Assembly: GCA_002715405.1 (NCBI GenBank)
Contig: PAZD01000066.1
Location: forward strand, 1-22,718
Length of the DNA stretch: 22,718 nt
Source: Acidimicrobiaceae bacterium
GTDB taxonomy: Bacteria; Actinomycetota; Acidimicrobiia; Acidimicrobiales; UBA8592
Reading direction: 5' to 3'
The first letter of the stretch is position 1, and each line of letters begins with the position of its first letter. A program made the position numbers and the translations under genes. This document shows, piece by piece, positions 15,589-22,718 of this stretch. The notes below the pieces were generated by a model. That model saw nothing but the letters and a program-made list of their open reading frames with translations, searched no databases and had not been told where the DNA came from.

Positions 15589-16702
15589 ACTTTCTAACAA
15601 CATTAGTAAGTTTAGTTTTTAAGTAGTCCATATCTTCTTCTTCCATATATGAAAAAAGAGGTAAAGATAAAACCCTTTTTGAATAATCATTTGTATTATC
15701 CATCGGGCCTTTTTTAAATCCATAGCTTTTAAGGGCCTTTTGTTGGTGTAGGGGCTTTTTGTAATAAATATTTGTCATAATACCTTCTTTATTTAATGTA
15801 TTTTGAAATTTAGTTCTTAATCCTATTGGTAAAGTAATAGTAAAATAATTTAATAATGTATGATTTGTATTAATTGCTGGAAATGAAATAAAATCTACTT
15901 TATCCAAAATTTCTTTATAAGTATTTACTAATTTATTTCTTGTTTTTTTGATTTCTCCAAATTTTTTCAACTTTTGATTTAAAGTGAAAGCATTTAGGGA
16001 ATCCATCCTTGAGTTGTATCCAAGAAGTTCATGTTCATATAATTTTTTTTGTCCGTGATTTCTTAACATAATAATTTTTTTATAAATAGATGAACTGTTT
16101 GTTGCAACAAAACCACCATCTCCAATCCCACCAAGAGTTTTGCTTGGGAAGTTAGAAAAAGCATTAACATTTCCATAGGTACCTAAAAGTTTCTTTTCTT
16201 TTGATTTACTTCCAAAAGCTTGAGCTGTATCTTCAATTAGATATATATTATTATTGATACAAAACTTTTTTAAAGAACTTATATCAGCATCAAACCCATA
16301 AAGGTGAACAGGCACAATACATTTTGTCTTTGATGTAACGAGATTTTCAATTTGCTTTAAAGAAGTGCAATAGGAATTTTTATCAATATCTGCGAATACA
16401 GGAGTTGCCCCCACCCTCATTATTGCCTCTGCAGTTGCATAGTAAGTAAAGCTTGGAAGAATTATTTCGTCTCCTTTTTTTAAACCCAAAGAGTCTATTG
16501 CTAAAATTAGGGCATCAGTTCCAGAATTTAACGTGGCTACATGCTTTACTCCAAGGAATTTACTTAGATTCAATTCAAGATCAGATACATTTTTTCCACC
16601 TACATAAATTCCAGAGTCCATTTCTTTTTTAAACTTTTCATAAAAATTATCAATATTTTCAAGCTCTAAGCTAGGATTTGCAATTGGGATTGATTTTTTC
16701 AT
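15578..16702 (-). CDS. DegT/DnrJ/EryC1-family sugar aminotransferase (WlbC/WbpE-like)
   Basis: This PLP-dependent enzyme (374 residues, full family length) would transfer an amino group, normally from glutamate, to a keto-sugar nucleotide. SGTDAL (60-65) binds the cofactor phosphate, EDTAQAFGS holds the Asp158 that pairs with the pyridine nitrogen, and Lys188 in NFPSKTLGGIGDGG is the Schiff-base lysine. PLHQQKA and LSLPLFSYM near the C-terminus are also typical. Next to a Gfo/Idh/MocA dehydrogenase it should aminate the C3 ketone that enzyme makes, as WbpE or WlbC does. 3-Amino sugars of the dTDP series (FdtB-like) are the alternative. It starts 58 bases after the stop of the membrane protein upstream and overlaps the dehydrogenase start. 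TAGAAT lies 9 bases before the ATG, so it may also have its own promoter. Confidence 0.92.
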   Translation of the reverse strand: MKKSIPIANPSLELENIDNFYEKFKKEMDSGIYVGGKNVSDLELNLSKFLGVKHVATLNSGTDALILAIDSLGLKKGDEIILPSFTYYATAEAIMRVGATPVFADIDKNSYCTSLKQIENLVTSKTKCIVPVHLYGFDADISSLKKFCINNNIYLIEDTAQAFGSKSKEKKLLGTYGNVNAFSNFPSKTLGGIGDGGFVATNSSSIYKKIIMLRNHGQKKLYEHELLGYNSRMDSLNAFTLNQKLKKFGEIKKTRNKLVNTYKEILDKVDFISFPAINTNHTLLNYFTITLPIGLRTKFQNTLNKEGIMTNIYYKKPLHQQKALKSYGFKKGPMDNTNDYSKRVLSLPLFSYMEEEDMDYLKTKLTNVVRKYEK

Positions 16703-16760
16703 ATTTAGATAATTCTAAATCTAATTTAGAAATATTGACATAATAAAAAATGTAAAAGAA

Positions 16761-18716
16761 TTATTTATTTATATCCTTAAATAAATAACCAAGATCAGCT
16801 AGCTCTATATAACTGTAATTACTCATAAAATACAGGAGCGCAAGACTATCATTTGGCAGGATTACATCTGTTGCACCTGATTTTCTAGAAATATTTAAAA
16901 TTTCTTCAGCCTTCATATTTTTTAATGTTTTTTCATTAAACAAAGATTTATAATCTAAAAAGATTTTCAAATTTTGGTTATTGTATGGAATTAATGAATA
17001 GTCAAAAACTATTCCTCTTTGTGTCTCTTTTCTAAAATTTGAATAACTAGGGTCAACTAATATAACATCTTTATTTGTTGTGTTTTCCTTAATAAGAATG
17101 ATACTCCTGGTATCAATCTGATTCTTATATTCAAAATTAATATTTTTAAGTAAAGTTGGCGAACTTTCAAAGGATGAACAAAATAGAATAAAAATTGTAA
17201 TAAGTAATAATTCTCTTTTCTTTGTAGTCTTCAAAAATAAAAAATAAAAAATAAATAAAAATAAAGAAATAATTAAAGATGCTTTAATTAGGTAATTATT
17301 AACAACTACCTTGTCAACAAAATAAAATAAAAGTAAATAACCAAGCCCGAAAGAAACAGTGAAGAAAGCTTTTTTATATTTATTATTAATATTGAAAAGA
17401 ATCAATACTAAAGAAAATAAAATAATTAAATACAGAAGTTTTGAATTAAATTTTACACCAGGTAGGATTCCTAATTCTTTTATAAAAAGAGTTCTATAGC
17501 TAAACAAAAGCCCTATTAAAGGAATGCTAATAAATGCAATGTATGAATATTTACTACTAAAAAAGTTTAATATAAATACTCCACTGAAAAACCAAGTTAA
17601 GGTTCCTAATCTATAAAAATTTGAAGAAATCAAATAATTATTATATGACGAATCATAAAAGTAGTTTCCCGTAACTATTATCAAAGAAATAAAAAATAAT
17701 CCCATAAAAAATATTGATTGCTTTGATTTAAAATTTATTAATTTCTTTTTTGAAAAAATTGCCGAAATAAAAATAAACATTGTTAATTGTTGATAAATAT
17801 TATTATTTTCAAACTTAAATAAAAATCCATAATGAGCTCTCCAGTCAAAATGAATTTTTACGTATGTTTTATAGAAATTTATCAAATCTCCTTTTAGGAT
17901 CTCTGTAAAAGAGATCCCATCTAGATCATTTAAAAACAATGACAGTAAAAAAATTGAAAACAAAATAGATGAATTTATTTTATCTTTTATTAATAAATGA
18001 CACATTAAAAGAAAGAGGGGCGTAAATATAGCCCAAAAAGGATGAATAAATAGCAAAATAAAAAATAGAAGAAAGTCCGCCGAGTCTTGTTTGTTAGAAA
18101 AAATAAATTTAGATATCAAGTAAAGACTTAAGGAGAAACCAAAAATTGTTGGGATGAAATAGGGCAAACTAACATAATGACCGGCAAGTTGAGGGTAAAA
18201 AAATAAAGGAAAATAAACAATATATGAGTAATCTTTTTGGATATTGCTTTTTAAAATCAAAAAAGATTTAGCAAAAAAATAATTCTGCAAGATAAATACT
18301 ATAAAAAATACCTCACTTAACATTTTTTTCTCTATTAGAAATGCAACAAATTTATATATGTAAATGTGAGGAAACTCTTGATTTGCAAGGACATCATTTA
18401 GATAAAGGTTTGAGTCATTTACTAAATTAATAGGTATTGCAAAACTATTCCAATCAAACTCATATACAGAATATGGGAAACCACTAATAGAGATAATCCA
18501 TAGCATTAACAAAAGAGTGCTGTTGGTAAGATACGTCAATGAGCTATATCTGTATTCAAATATCTTATTTAATAAAAGTGTAAAAATAAAAACTGTGATT
18601 ACTAAATAAAAAATAGAGAGTAGGTTAAACGTATATAGAATAAGTGAAAAGCAGTATATAAGCGAAGTAACTGCAATAATTTCTACATAAGTTTTGTTTA
18701 AATTTTCAATTTTCAT
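16761..18716 (-). CDS. GT-C-like multi-spanning membrane protein with C-terminal external domain
   Basis: The 651-residue protein has about a dozen or more hydrophobic segments up to residue about 520. The C-terminal ~110 residues are soluble. After the second or third segment comes a loop with SVYEFDWNSFAIP (Asp88) and NDSNLYLND, in the position of the acidic catalytic loop of GT-C transferases, which use polyprenyl-phosphate sugars outside the membrane. The C-terminal part, starting at about 550, reads DVILVDPSYSNFRKETQRGIVFDYSLIPY; this V-D-P...F-R...R...V-F-D-Y order resembles the soluble end of several uncharacterised GT-C-like membrane proteins (DUF6798-like). It would then add a sugar to the glycan after export. 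It is the first gene of the three-gene minus-strand run. No -10 match was found at the spacing seen elsewhere. Not a firm family call. Confidence 0.6.
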   Translation of the reverse strand: MKIENLNKTYVEIIAVTSLIYCFSLILYTFNLLSIFYLVITVFIFTLLLNKIFEYRYSSLTYLTNSTLLLMLWIISISGFPYSVYEFDWNSFAIPINLVNDSNLYLNDVLANQEFPHIYIYKFVAFLIEKKMLSEVFFIVFILQNYFFAKSFLILKSNIQKDYSYIVYFPLFFYPQLAGHYVSLPYFIPTIFGFSLSLYLISKFIFSNKQDSADFLLFFILLFIHPFWAIFTPLFLLMCHLLIKDKINSSILFSIFLLSLFLNDLDGISFTEILKGDLINFYKTYVKIHFDWRAHYGFLFKFENNNIYQQLTMFIFISAIFSKKKLINFKSKQSIFFMGLFFISLIIVTGNYFYDSSYNNYLISSNFYRLGTLTWFFSGVFILNFFSSKYSYIAFISIPLIGLLFSYRTLFIKELGILPGVKFNSKLLYLIILFSLVLILFNINNKYKKAFFTVSFGLGYLLLFYFVDKVVVNNYLIKASLIISLFLFIFYFLFLKTTKKRELLLITIFILFCSSFESSPTLLKNINFEYKNQIDTRSIILIKENTTNKDVILVDPSYSNFRKETQRGIVFDYSLIPYNNQNLKIFLDYKSLFNEKTLKNMKAEEILNISRKSGATDVILPNDSLALLYFMSNYSYIELADLGYLFKDINK

Positions 18717-18810
18717 TTTTATACATATTTCTAAAAATTAATAAAATTTTATATATTCCCATATTAAACAAATTAGATTTTCTTACTTTAATAGTAAATT
18801 TATTGATTAC

Positions 18811-18818
18811 TATAAATT
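18811..18818 (+). promoter_or_regulatory. Candidate -10 region of the second GT-C-like gene
   Basis: TATAAA (18811-18816) lies 8 bases before the ATG at 18825, and the overlapping TAAATT (18813-18818) 6 bases before it. No Shine-Dalgarno is present. The rest of the 108-base divergent gap 18717-18824 shows nothing distinct. Confidence 0.35.
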
Positions 18819-18824
18819 GAATAA

Positions 18825-20321
18825 ATGAATACTATTTTTAAGAATAGCAATATAACAATACCAGGAATTCTTTTACTATTAATTTTACAAGTTTCTTTCC
18901 TACAATTGATAATTGACGCAAACACATCAGCGTATAAGAAAATAATCATATTAGGTGTTACTTTTATTATGCTTATTTTGTCATATCTAGATAAAATTGA
19001 TAATAAAATTTATTTATTAACTTTAATAAGCTATTTACTTTTTCTTATTCAAAGAAGTCCAGAAATATTTGCTGAGGGAAGGTTTTTTGCTGAAGAAGGT
19101 GCAATCTACTGGAGTTATTCATTAGTTAACTCAAAAATCGATACTTTACTATATACACCTGTAATAGCTGGTTATTATCTTTTTGCCTCAAATTTCCAAA
19201 TTTTGATTACTACCTTTTTCCCAATTAATTTTTCTCCTTTAATAACTGTGTGGCTGTCACTTATAATTTCATTGTTACCGAGCATACTATTTTTTGTTTT
19301 AACAAATAACAAACTAGATAATAAAAAAAGAATTATTATAAGTCAGATTTTACTTTTTCTACCATCGCTAAACTTTCTAGAAATTTTTGTAAATTCAATC
19401 AATTCTCAAACATATCTAGGTGTTTCAGTTTTTATAATTTATATTTATGGCTTAGAGGGTAAAAATAAAAATATCACAGTCTTTGAAAATATAATATTGA
19501 TATTTGGATCACTTTCTTCATATTATTCTCTTATATTATTTCCAGTTTTTCTTTTTAGATATATGGAAAATAGAAATTTAAGAACTAAATTCCCATTAAT
19601 AATATGGATTTTTTCAGTGTTTATTCAAATCAACGTATTATATTTTTCTTACTTTAATAATGCACTTTACGGGGATAAATTTACTAATAAAATAGATTTT
19701 CAATATCTACTTCTGATAATAAAGAAAAGTTTTTTAGTGAATCTGTTTACTGAATATTTTTTAAGAGATAGTTTTATCCAGAACATCTCTTTAATAATCC
19801 TCTTGTTGGTTTTATTTTTAATTATCAAAAATAAAACAACAGATAAGTATGTCTACTTCTTAATCTTATTGTCATTTGCTCTTGAAGTAGTGTTAATTAT
19901 AATTGGTCAGGCAGGTCAAGATTTTATTGGTAGATATGCGGCTGTACCATCTACGATTTTATTTTTTCTTTTATTACATTATTTATCTCAAATAAATTAC
20001 GGACATTTATTTTTAATTTTTATATTTTCTATAACATTAATAAATACTAGCTATCAAAATAGTTCCTATTTTATTAATTGCGAAGACTATTGTTCTTCGT
20101 GGGAGAATCAACTAGAAGAATACAATAATGGTAATTCGAAAATTATTATTCACTGGCCTATTGGAGAAGGCGATCCATACTGGTACACAGACTTAGAAAC
20201 CCCTCTCCCTAATCCAGCACCATTTCAGAAAGAAGCGATAGGAACTAATATAGACTTAGTGTATGACTTAACTTTATTAGATATTGTGAAGTCAAATTTT
20301 CAATTAAGAGCTAATCCATAA
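18825..20321 (+). CDS. GT-C-like membrane protein with F-F-A-E-E-G motif
   Basis: This 498-residue protein has about ten to eleven membrane segments and a soluble C-terminus of about 100 residues. After the first three segments is RSPEIFAEGRFFAEEGAIYW (acidic residues at 90-91), followed by YTPVIAGYYLFAS. The acidic pair before a conserved Gly, then a G-Y membrane entry, is a pattern of uncharacterised GT-C-like proteins in bacterial surface-glycan clusters. The C-terminal part has NCEDYCSSWENQ with two close Cys, and WPIGEGDPYWYTDL. It is a lone plus-strand gene flanked by minus-strand units. Its end overlaps the GT2 gene by 11 bp tail to tail. A role as a polyprenyl-phosphate-sugar-dependent transferase is inference from topology; a transporter or polymerase is possible. 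Confidence 0.55.
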   Translation: MNTIFKNSNITIPGILLLLILQVSFLQLIIDANTSAYKKIIILGVTFIMLILSYLDKIDNKIYLLTLISYLLFLIQRSPEIFAEGRFFAEEGAIYWSYSLVNSKIDTLLYTPVIAGYYLFASNFQILITTFFPINFSPLITVWLSLIISLLPSILFFVLTNNKLDNKKRIIISQILLFLPSLNFLEIFVNSINSQTYLGVSVFIIYIYGLEGKNKNITVFENIILIFGSLSSYYSLILFPVFLFRYMENRNLRTKFPLIIWIFSVFIQINVLYFSYFNNALYGDKFTNKIDFQYLLLIIKKSFLVNLFTEYFLRDSFIQNISLIILLLVLFLIIKNKTTDKYVYFLILLSFALEVVLIIIGQAGQDFIGRYAAVPSTILFFLLLHYLSQINYGHLFLIFIFSITLINTSYQNSSYFINCEDYCSSWENQLEEYNNGNSKIIIHWPIGEGDPYWYTDLETPLPNPAPFQKEAIGTNIDLVYDLTLLDIVKSNFQLRANP

Positions 20322-21039
20322 TTTTAATTCTTAATCCAATTAATTGAATTAACATTTTAATACCATCTTTAAAAGGCGAAACGGTTGATATAGATTTGAC
20401 TTGATGATCAACTATTGGAATTTCTAATATATCAAGATCCTTTTTTAGTGATTTTATAATTATTTCAGCAGTAATTAAAAATTCTTTAGAACGTAAGTTG
20501 GAAATTTTATTTAAAAGATCTGATTTAAAGATCAAAGTTCCTTGTGTGTCTCCAATATTTATATTAAATAAATTATTGATAATAAAATTAAAAAATCTTG
20601 TATATATTTTTCTACTTGTTTTTCTTTTAATTACACTATCTGAATGACCTTTAGATCCTATAAATAACTCATATTTATCAAATAAGTTATTTTTTGTAAT
20701 AAATTCAATATCACTATTTCCAAAGCTGAAATCTGCAGGCATGAAATATATCCATTCATTTTTACAATGTTTAAACCCTTCAATTAAAGCGTTACCAAGA
20801 CCTTTTTTAGACTCATACAATGCAATCTCTACATTCTTATTAAATTTTTCAATACTATTTTGAGCAATTAGCTTAGAGGAATCAGTTGACTCATTTTCTA
20901 CAATAATTATTTGTAGTTTTGGTGAACTTATATATTTGACAACTAATTCAATTGTTGATCCAATATTCATTTCTTTATTATGAAGAGGAATCACAATTGA
21001 TATAGAGTCTTTAAATCTAACATGATTTAGTTCGTGCAT
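20311..21039 (-). CDS. Glycosyltransferase family 2 (DPM1/GtrB-like), without membrane tail
   Basis: The 242-residue protein shows the GT2 layout: SIVIPLHNKEMNIGSTI at the start, IIIVENESTDSSKLIAQ near 44-60, KKGLGNALIEGF near 78-89 and YFMPADFSFGNSDIEF near 98-113. This is the arrangement of polyprenyl-phosphate mannosyl- or glucosyltransferases, with the usual D-A-D-L replaced by P-A-D-F, so Asp103 is the only acidic residue at that point. Unlike GtrB/ArnC enzymes it has no C-terminal membrane helices. If it makes a polyprenyl-phosphate sugar it could feed the GT-C-like protein encoded tail to tail with it. The first ATG at 21039 has TACACT 6 bases upstream and no Shine-Dalgarno. Its end overlaps the neighbour by 11 bp. 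Confidence 0.8.
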   Translation of the reverse strand: MHELNHVRFKDSISIVIPLHNKEMNIGSTIELVVKYISSPKLQIIIVENESTDSSKLIAQNSIEKFNKNVEIALYESKKGLGNALIEGFKHCKNEWIYFMPADFSFGNSDIEFITKNNLFDKYELFIGSKGHSDSVIKRKTSRKIYTRFFNFIINNLFNINIGDTQGTLIFKSDLLNKISNLRSKEFLITAEIIIKSLKKDLDILEIPIVDHQVKSISTVSPFKDGIKMLIQLIGLRIKIMD

Positions 21040-21045
21040 TCCATA

Positions 21046-21073
21046 AGTGTAATTAAAAAGAGTTTTTTGACAA
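21046..21073 (-). promoter_or_regulatory. Candidate promoter of the GT2 gene
   Basis: On the minus strand TTGTCA (21073-21068), 16 bases, and TACACT (21051-21046) form a sigma-70-like promoter whose -10 ends 6 bases before the ATG at 21039. The -35 overlaps, on the other strand, a perfect TTGACA at 21067-21072. Confidence 0.4.
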
Positions 21074-21096
21074 AACCATTGAAATATTTCTATATA
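21067..21096 (+). promoter_or_regulatory. Candidate promoter of the acetyltransferase gene (distal)
   Basis: TTGACA at 21067-21072 and TATATA at 21091-21096 are separated by 18 bases, giving a start near 21103 and a leader of about 23 bases with no Shine-Dalgarno. Confidence 0.4.
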
Positions 21097-21112
21097 AAAA
21101 AGATTTCTCCTT

Positions 21113-21118
21113 TATAAT
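21113..21118 (+). promoter_or_regulatory. Candidate -10 box of the acetyltransferase gene (leaderless)
   Basis: This is a perfect TATAAT, followed by 7 bases and then the ATG at 21126. No Shine-Dalgarno lies in between. It could act instead of, or with, the distal promoter at 21067-21096. Confidence 0.45.
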
Positions 21119-21125
21119 TTTAATA

Positions 21126-21620
21126 ATGATATCAAAAAAATTTTTTAGTCATGAAACAGCCATTGTATCTAATGATTCCAAAATTGGTGAAAATACAAAA
21201 ATCTGGCATTTTTCGCATATTAGAGAAGGTGCAGAAATTGGGAAAAATGTATCTATAGGGCAGAATGTATATATAGATGAAGGTGTAAAGATTGGAGATA
21301 ATTGTAAAATTCAAAACAATGTTTCTTTATACAAAGGAGTAACAGTCGAGGATAGTGTCTTCATAGGGCCAAGCGTTACATTTACTAATGATCTTTATCC
21401 GACCGTTGAGGGTTGGAGTGATGAGAAGATTGTAAATACACTAATTAAAAAATCTGCTTCAATTGGGGCTAATTCAACAATAATTTGTGGAATAACAATT
21501 GGAAGTAGTTCATTGATTGGAGCGGGAAGTGTAGTCACTAAGGATATTCCAAATAATGTATTAGCTTTTGGAAATCCTGCAAGCATTATAAAAACTGACT
21601 ATAAAAAGAATACAGAATAA
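21126..21620 (+). CDS. UDP-3-amino-sugar N-acetyltransferase, left-handed beta-helix (WlbB/WbpD-like)
   Basis: The 164-residue protein is almost entirely imperfect hexapeptide repeats ([LIV]-G-x-x), from about residue 12 to 150: IGENTKIWHFSHIREGAEIG, SIGQNVYI, IGDNCKIQNN, VFIGPSVTFTND and IGAGSVVTKDIP. The block KIWHFSH followed by NVYIDEG...KIQNNVSLYKGV is characteristic of WbpD/WlbB, which acetylate the 3-amino group of UDP-GlcNAc3NA with acetyl-CoA. FdtC-type dTDP-Fuc3N acetyltransferases are close and remain the alternative; no FdtA-like 3,4-ketoisomerase is seen in the window, and an epimerase follows, so the uronic-acid route is favoured. The active form in the family is a trimer. It opens a plus-strand unit and is followed after 73 bases by the 2-epimerase-like gene. 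Small shadow frames on the minus strand inside it are not genes. Confidence 0.9.
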   Translation: MISKKFFSHETAIVSNDSKIGENTKIWHFSHIREGAEIGKNVSIGQNVYIDEGVKIGDNCKIQNNVSLYKGVTVEDSVFIGPSVTFTNDLYPTVEGWSDEKIVNTLIKKSASIGANSTIICGITIGSSSLIGAGSVVTKDIPNNVLAFGNPASIIKTDYKKNTE

Positions 21621-21638
21621 AATGTATTTAATTAATAA

Positions 21639-21663
21639 GCCCCGGCCAAAGTGCTTCATAGGG
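21639..21663. other. Short GC-rich patch in an AT-rich gap
   Basis: Of these 25 bases, 16 are G or C, including GCCCCGGCC at 21639-21647, in a 73-base gap otherwise almost pure A+T. It lies between the acetyltransferase stop and the epimerase-like start. It forms no obvious hairpin and no match to a known site was recognised. Confidence 0.5.
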
Positions 21664-21693
21664 AATTTTGATATTTTTGATTATTAAGACAAT

Positions 21694-22718
21694 ATGCAGA
21701 AAATAAAAACAAAAAAAATAATATATGTTCTTGGTACGAAGGTACAGTTTATTAAATGTAAACAAATATTATTAAACCTTATAAAAGAGAATGTAGAAAT
21801 ACTTATTTTAGACACAGGGCAACATAAGGAGCTTACGATTAAAGAGCTAAATGAATCTGGCTTAGTTTATGAATATTTAGAATTAAGTGAAAATAAAAAA
21901 AATATTGCAACAATTTTTGGAATGATTTCTTGGTTTGTTAAGATTTTATTTTCATTAAAACTAAAAAATAAACTATCTGGAATTTCTTATAGCATGGTTC
22001 ATGGAGATACAGTTAGTACTTTAATTGGTTTACTTTTCTCAAAGCGAAATAAAATTAAAACAATACATTTAGAATCTGGTTATAAATCAAATAATATTTT
22101 TCAGCCATTTCCTGAAGAAATAATAAGAAATATTGTTTCCAGGTTTTCAGACGTACTTGTTGTTGATGGTGAAAGCCAATATAAAAATATTTCTAAATAT
22201 ATAAACAAAAAAGAAATTATAAAAATCTCTCGAAACACGATTTATGATTCAGTTGCCGAATATTTAAAAACAGAACAAGAAAATTTTAAAAATACTTTAA
22301 CAATTACAGTTCACAGAACTGAAAATATTTACAATAAAAAAAGATTAGAGTCACTTATTGACTTATTATATGAAATAAAAAATAAATATAATTTTGAAAT
22401 AATACAATGGTTTTGTCACGATGTTACAAGAAACATTTTATCAAAAAATAATTTAATTAATGAAATTGAGGCAAACGGTATAATTTTGAAAAATTTAATA
22501 CCTCACAATGAATTTATAAAAGAAATTGTTAGATCAAAATTAATAATTACAGACGGAGGTTCAATTGCCGAAGAATGTTCAATCCTTGGATTAAATACAG
22601 TTATTTGGAGAGATGTTGTGGAGAATGAAAGTTATTTAAATCAAAATGTCATACTTTCAAATTATGAATATGAAAAAATATATAGTTATATAGAAAATTT
22701 ACCTAATAGAAAATCTAA
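21694..22718 (+). CDS. UDP-N-acetylglucosamine 2-epimerase-like protein (3' truncated by window edge)
   Basis: A frame open from the ATG at 21694 to the end of the window gives 341 codons with no stop, and the last turn of the protein is missing. TGQH (41-44), MVHGDTVSTL (Asp105), HLESGYKSN (Glu127) and PFPEEIIR (Glu141-142) correspond to the catalytic and UDP-binding positions of WecB-type 2-epimerases. TVHRTEN holds the expected His-Arg. The usual end motif D-S-G-G reads T-D-G-G-S here, and the usual N-T of the second domain is SRNTIYDSV. It therefore looks functional but divergent from WecB. After the acetyltransferase it would give the WbpI/WlbD step, UDP-GlcNAc3NAcA to UDP-ManNAc3NAcA. 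Hydrolysing epimerases are the alternative. The start has no clear Shine-Dalgarno. Confidence 0.85.
   Translation, partial: MQKIKTKKIIYVLGTKVQFIKCKQILLNLIKENVEILILDTGQHKELTIKELNESGLVYEYLELSENKKNIATIFGMISWFVKILFSLKLKNKLSGISYSMVHGDTVSTLIGLLFSKRNKIKTIHLESGYKSNNIFQPFPEEIIRNIVSRFSDVLVVDGESQYKNISKYINKKEIIKISRNTIYDSVAEYLKTEQENFKNTLTITVHRTENIYNKKRLESLIDLLYEIKNKYNFEIIQWFCHDVTRNILSKNNLINEIEANGIILKNLIPHNEFIKEIVRSKLIITDGGSIAEECSILGLNTVIWRDVVENESYLNQNVILSNYEYEKIYSYIENLPNRKS

Noticed and set aside
21132..21586. Two minus-strand open frames of about 60 codons
   Set aside because: Both are antisense shadows of the hexapeptide-repeat acetyltransferase, whose repeats produce periodic stop-free antisense frames.
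1..22718. CRISPR array, insertion sequences, tRNA or rRNA genes, toxin-antitoxin or phage-defence genes
   Set aside because: No regularly spaced repeats, transposase motifs, inverted terminal repeats or structural RNA patterns were seen; every sizeable frame fits glycan biosynthesis or an unknown.

Overview
The window is a stretch of a cell-surface polysaccharide (O-antigen or capsule type) gene cluster from a very AT-rich bacterium, about a quarter G+C by eye. Genes are densely packed, and almost every one encodes a nucleotide-sugar enzyme, a glycosyltransferase or a multi-spanning membrane protein. TAA, TAG and TGA all end genes, so the code is standard. Nothing fixes the taxon. The compactness and base composition resemble streamlined marine lineages. 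The frequent -10-like hexamers 6-8 nt before the first ATG of a unit suggest leaderless transcription, which is common in Actinobacteria among others; this is weak evidence.

Layout, left to right: the 3' end of an unrecognised gene (to 401); an O-antigen polymerase/ligase-like protein and GDP-mannose 4,6-dehydratase (421-2800, +); GDP-L-fucose synthase (2797-3720, -); an asparagine-synthetase-like amidotransferase (3843-5618, +); a GT4 transferase (5611-6723, -); a second GT4-like transferase, a small membrane protein, a second polymerase/ligase-like protein and a DXD transferase (6804-11140, +); an exostosin-like transferase and a GT-A transferase (11135-12834, -); a GT8 gene broken by an in-frame TAA and a GT25-like transferase (12944-14640, +); a GT-C-like membrane protein, a sugar aminotransferase and a Gfo/Idh/MocA dehydrogenase (14629-18716, -); a second GT-C-like protein (18825-20321, +); a GT2 transferase (20311-21039, -); and a WlbB/WbpD-like N-acetyltransferase followed by a UDP-GlcNAc 2-epimerase-like gene cut by the window edge (21126-22718, +).

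Two sugar routes can be read. gmd plus fcl turns GDP-mannose into GDP-L-fucose. The dehydrogenase, aminotransferase, N-acetyltransferase and 2-epimerase match the WlbA/C/B/D (WbpB/E/D/I) route to a 2,3-diacetamido uronic acid, although its UDP-GlcNAc 6-dehydrogenase is not here. The AsnB-like protein may amidate a uronic acid. The transferases would assemble the repeat unit, and the membrane proteins would polymerise, ligate or decorate it outside the cytoplasmic membrane. No Wzx flippase, ABC exporter or initiating phosphoglycosyltransferase is seen, so the locus extends beyond the window.

The most notable points are the strand organisation (eleven alternating blocks, with all five tail-to-tail junctions overlapping by 4-12 bp and all five head-to-head gaps 53-122 bp when measured between the longest ORFs), the in-frame nonsense codon inside the most conserved GT8 motif, and the overlapping small-membrane-protein/polymerase pair. 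No tRNA, rRNA, CRISPR array, insertion sequence or GC-rich intrinsic terminator was seen. There is no gene-free stretch longer than 300 bases once the tail of the broken GT8 gene is counted.
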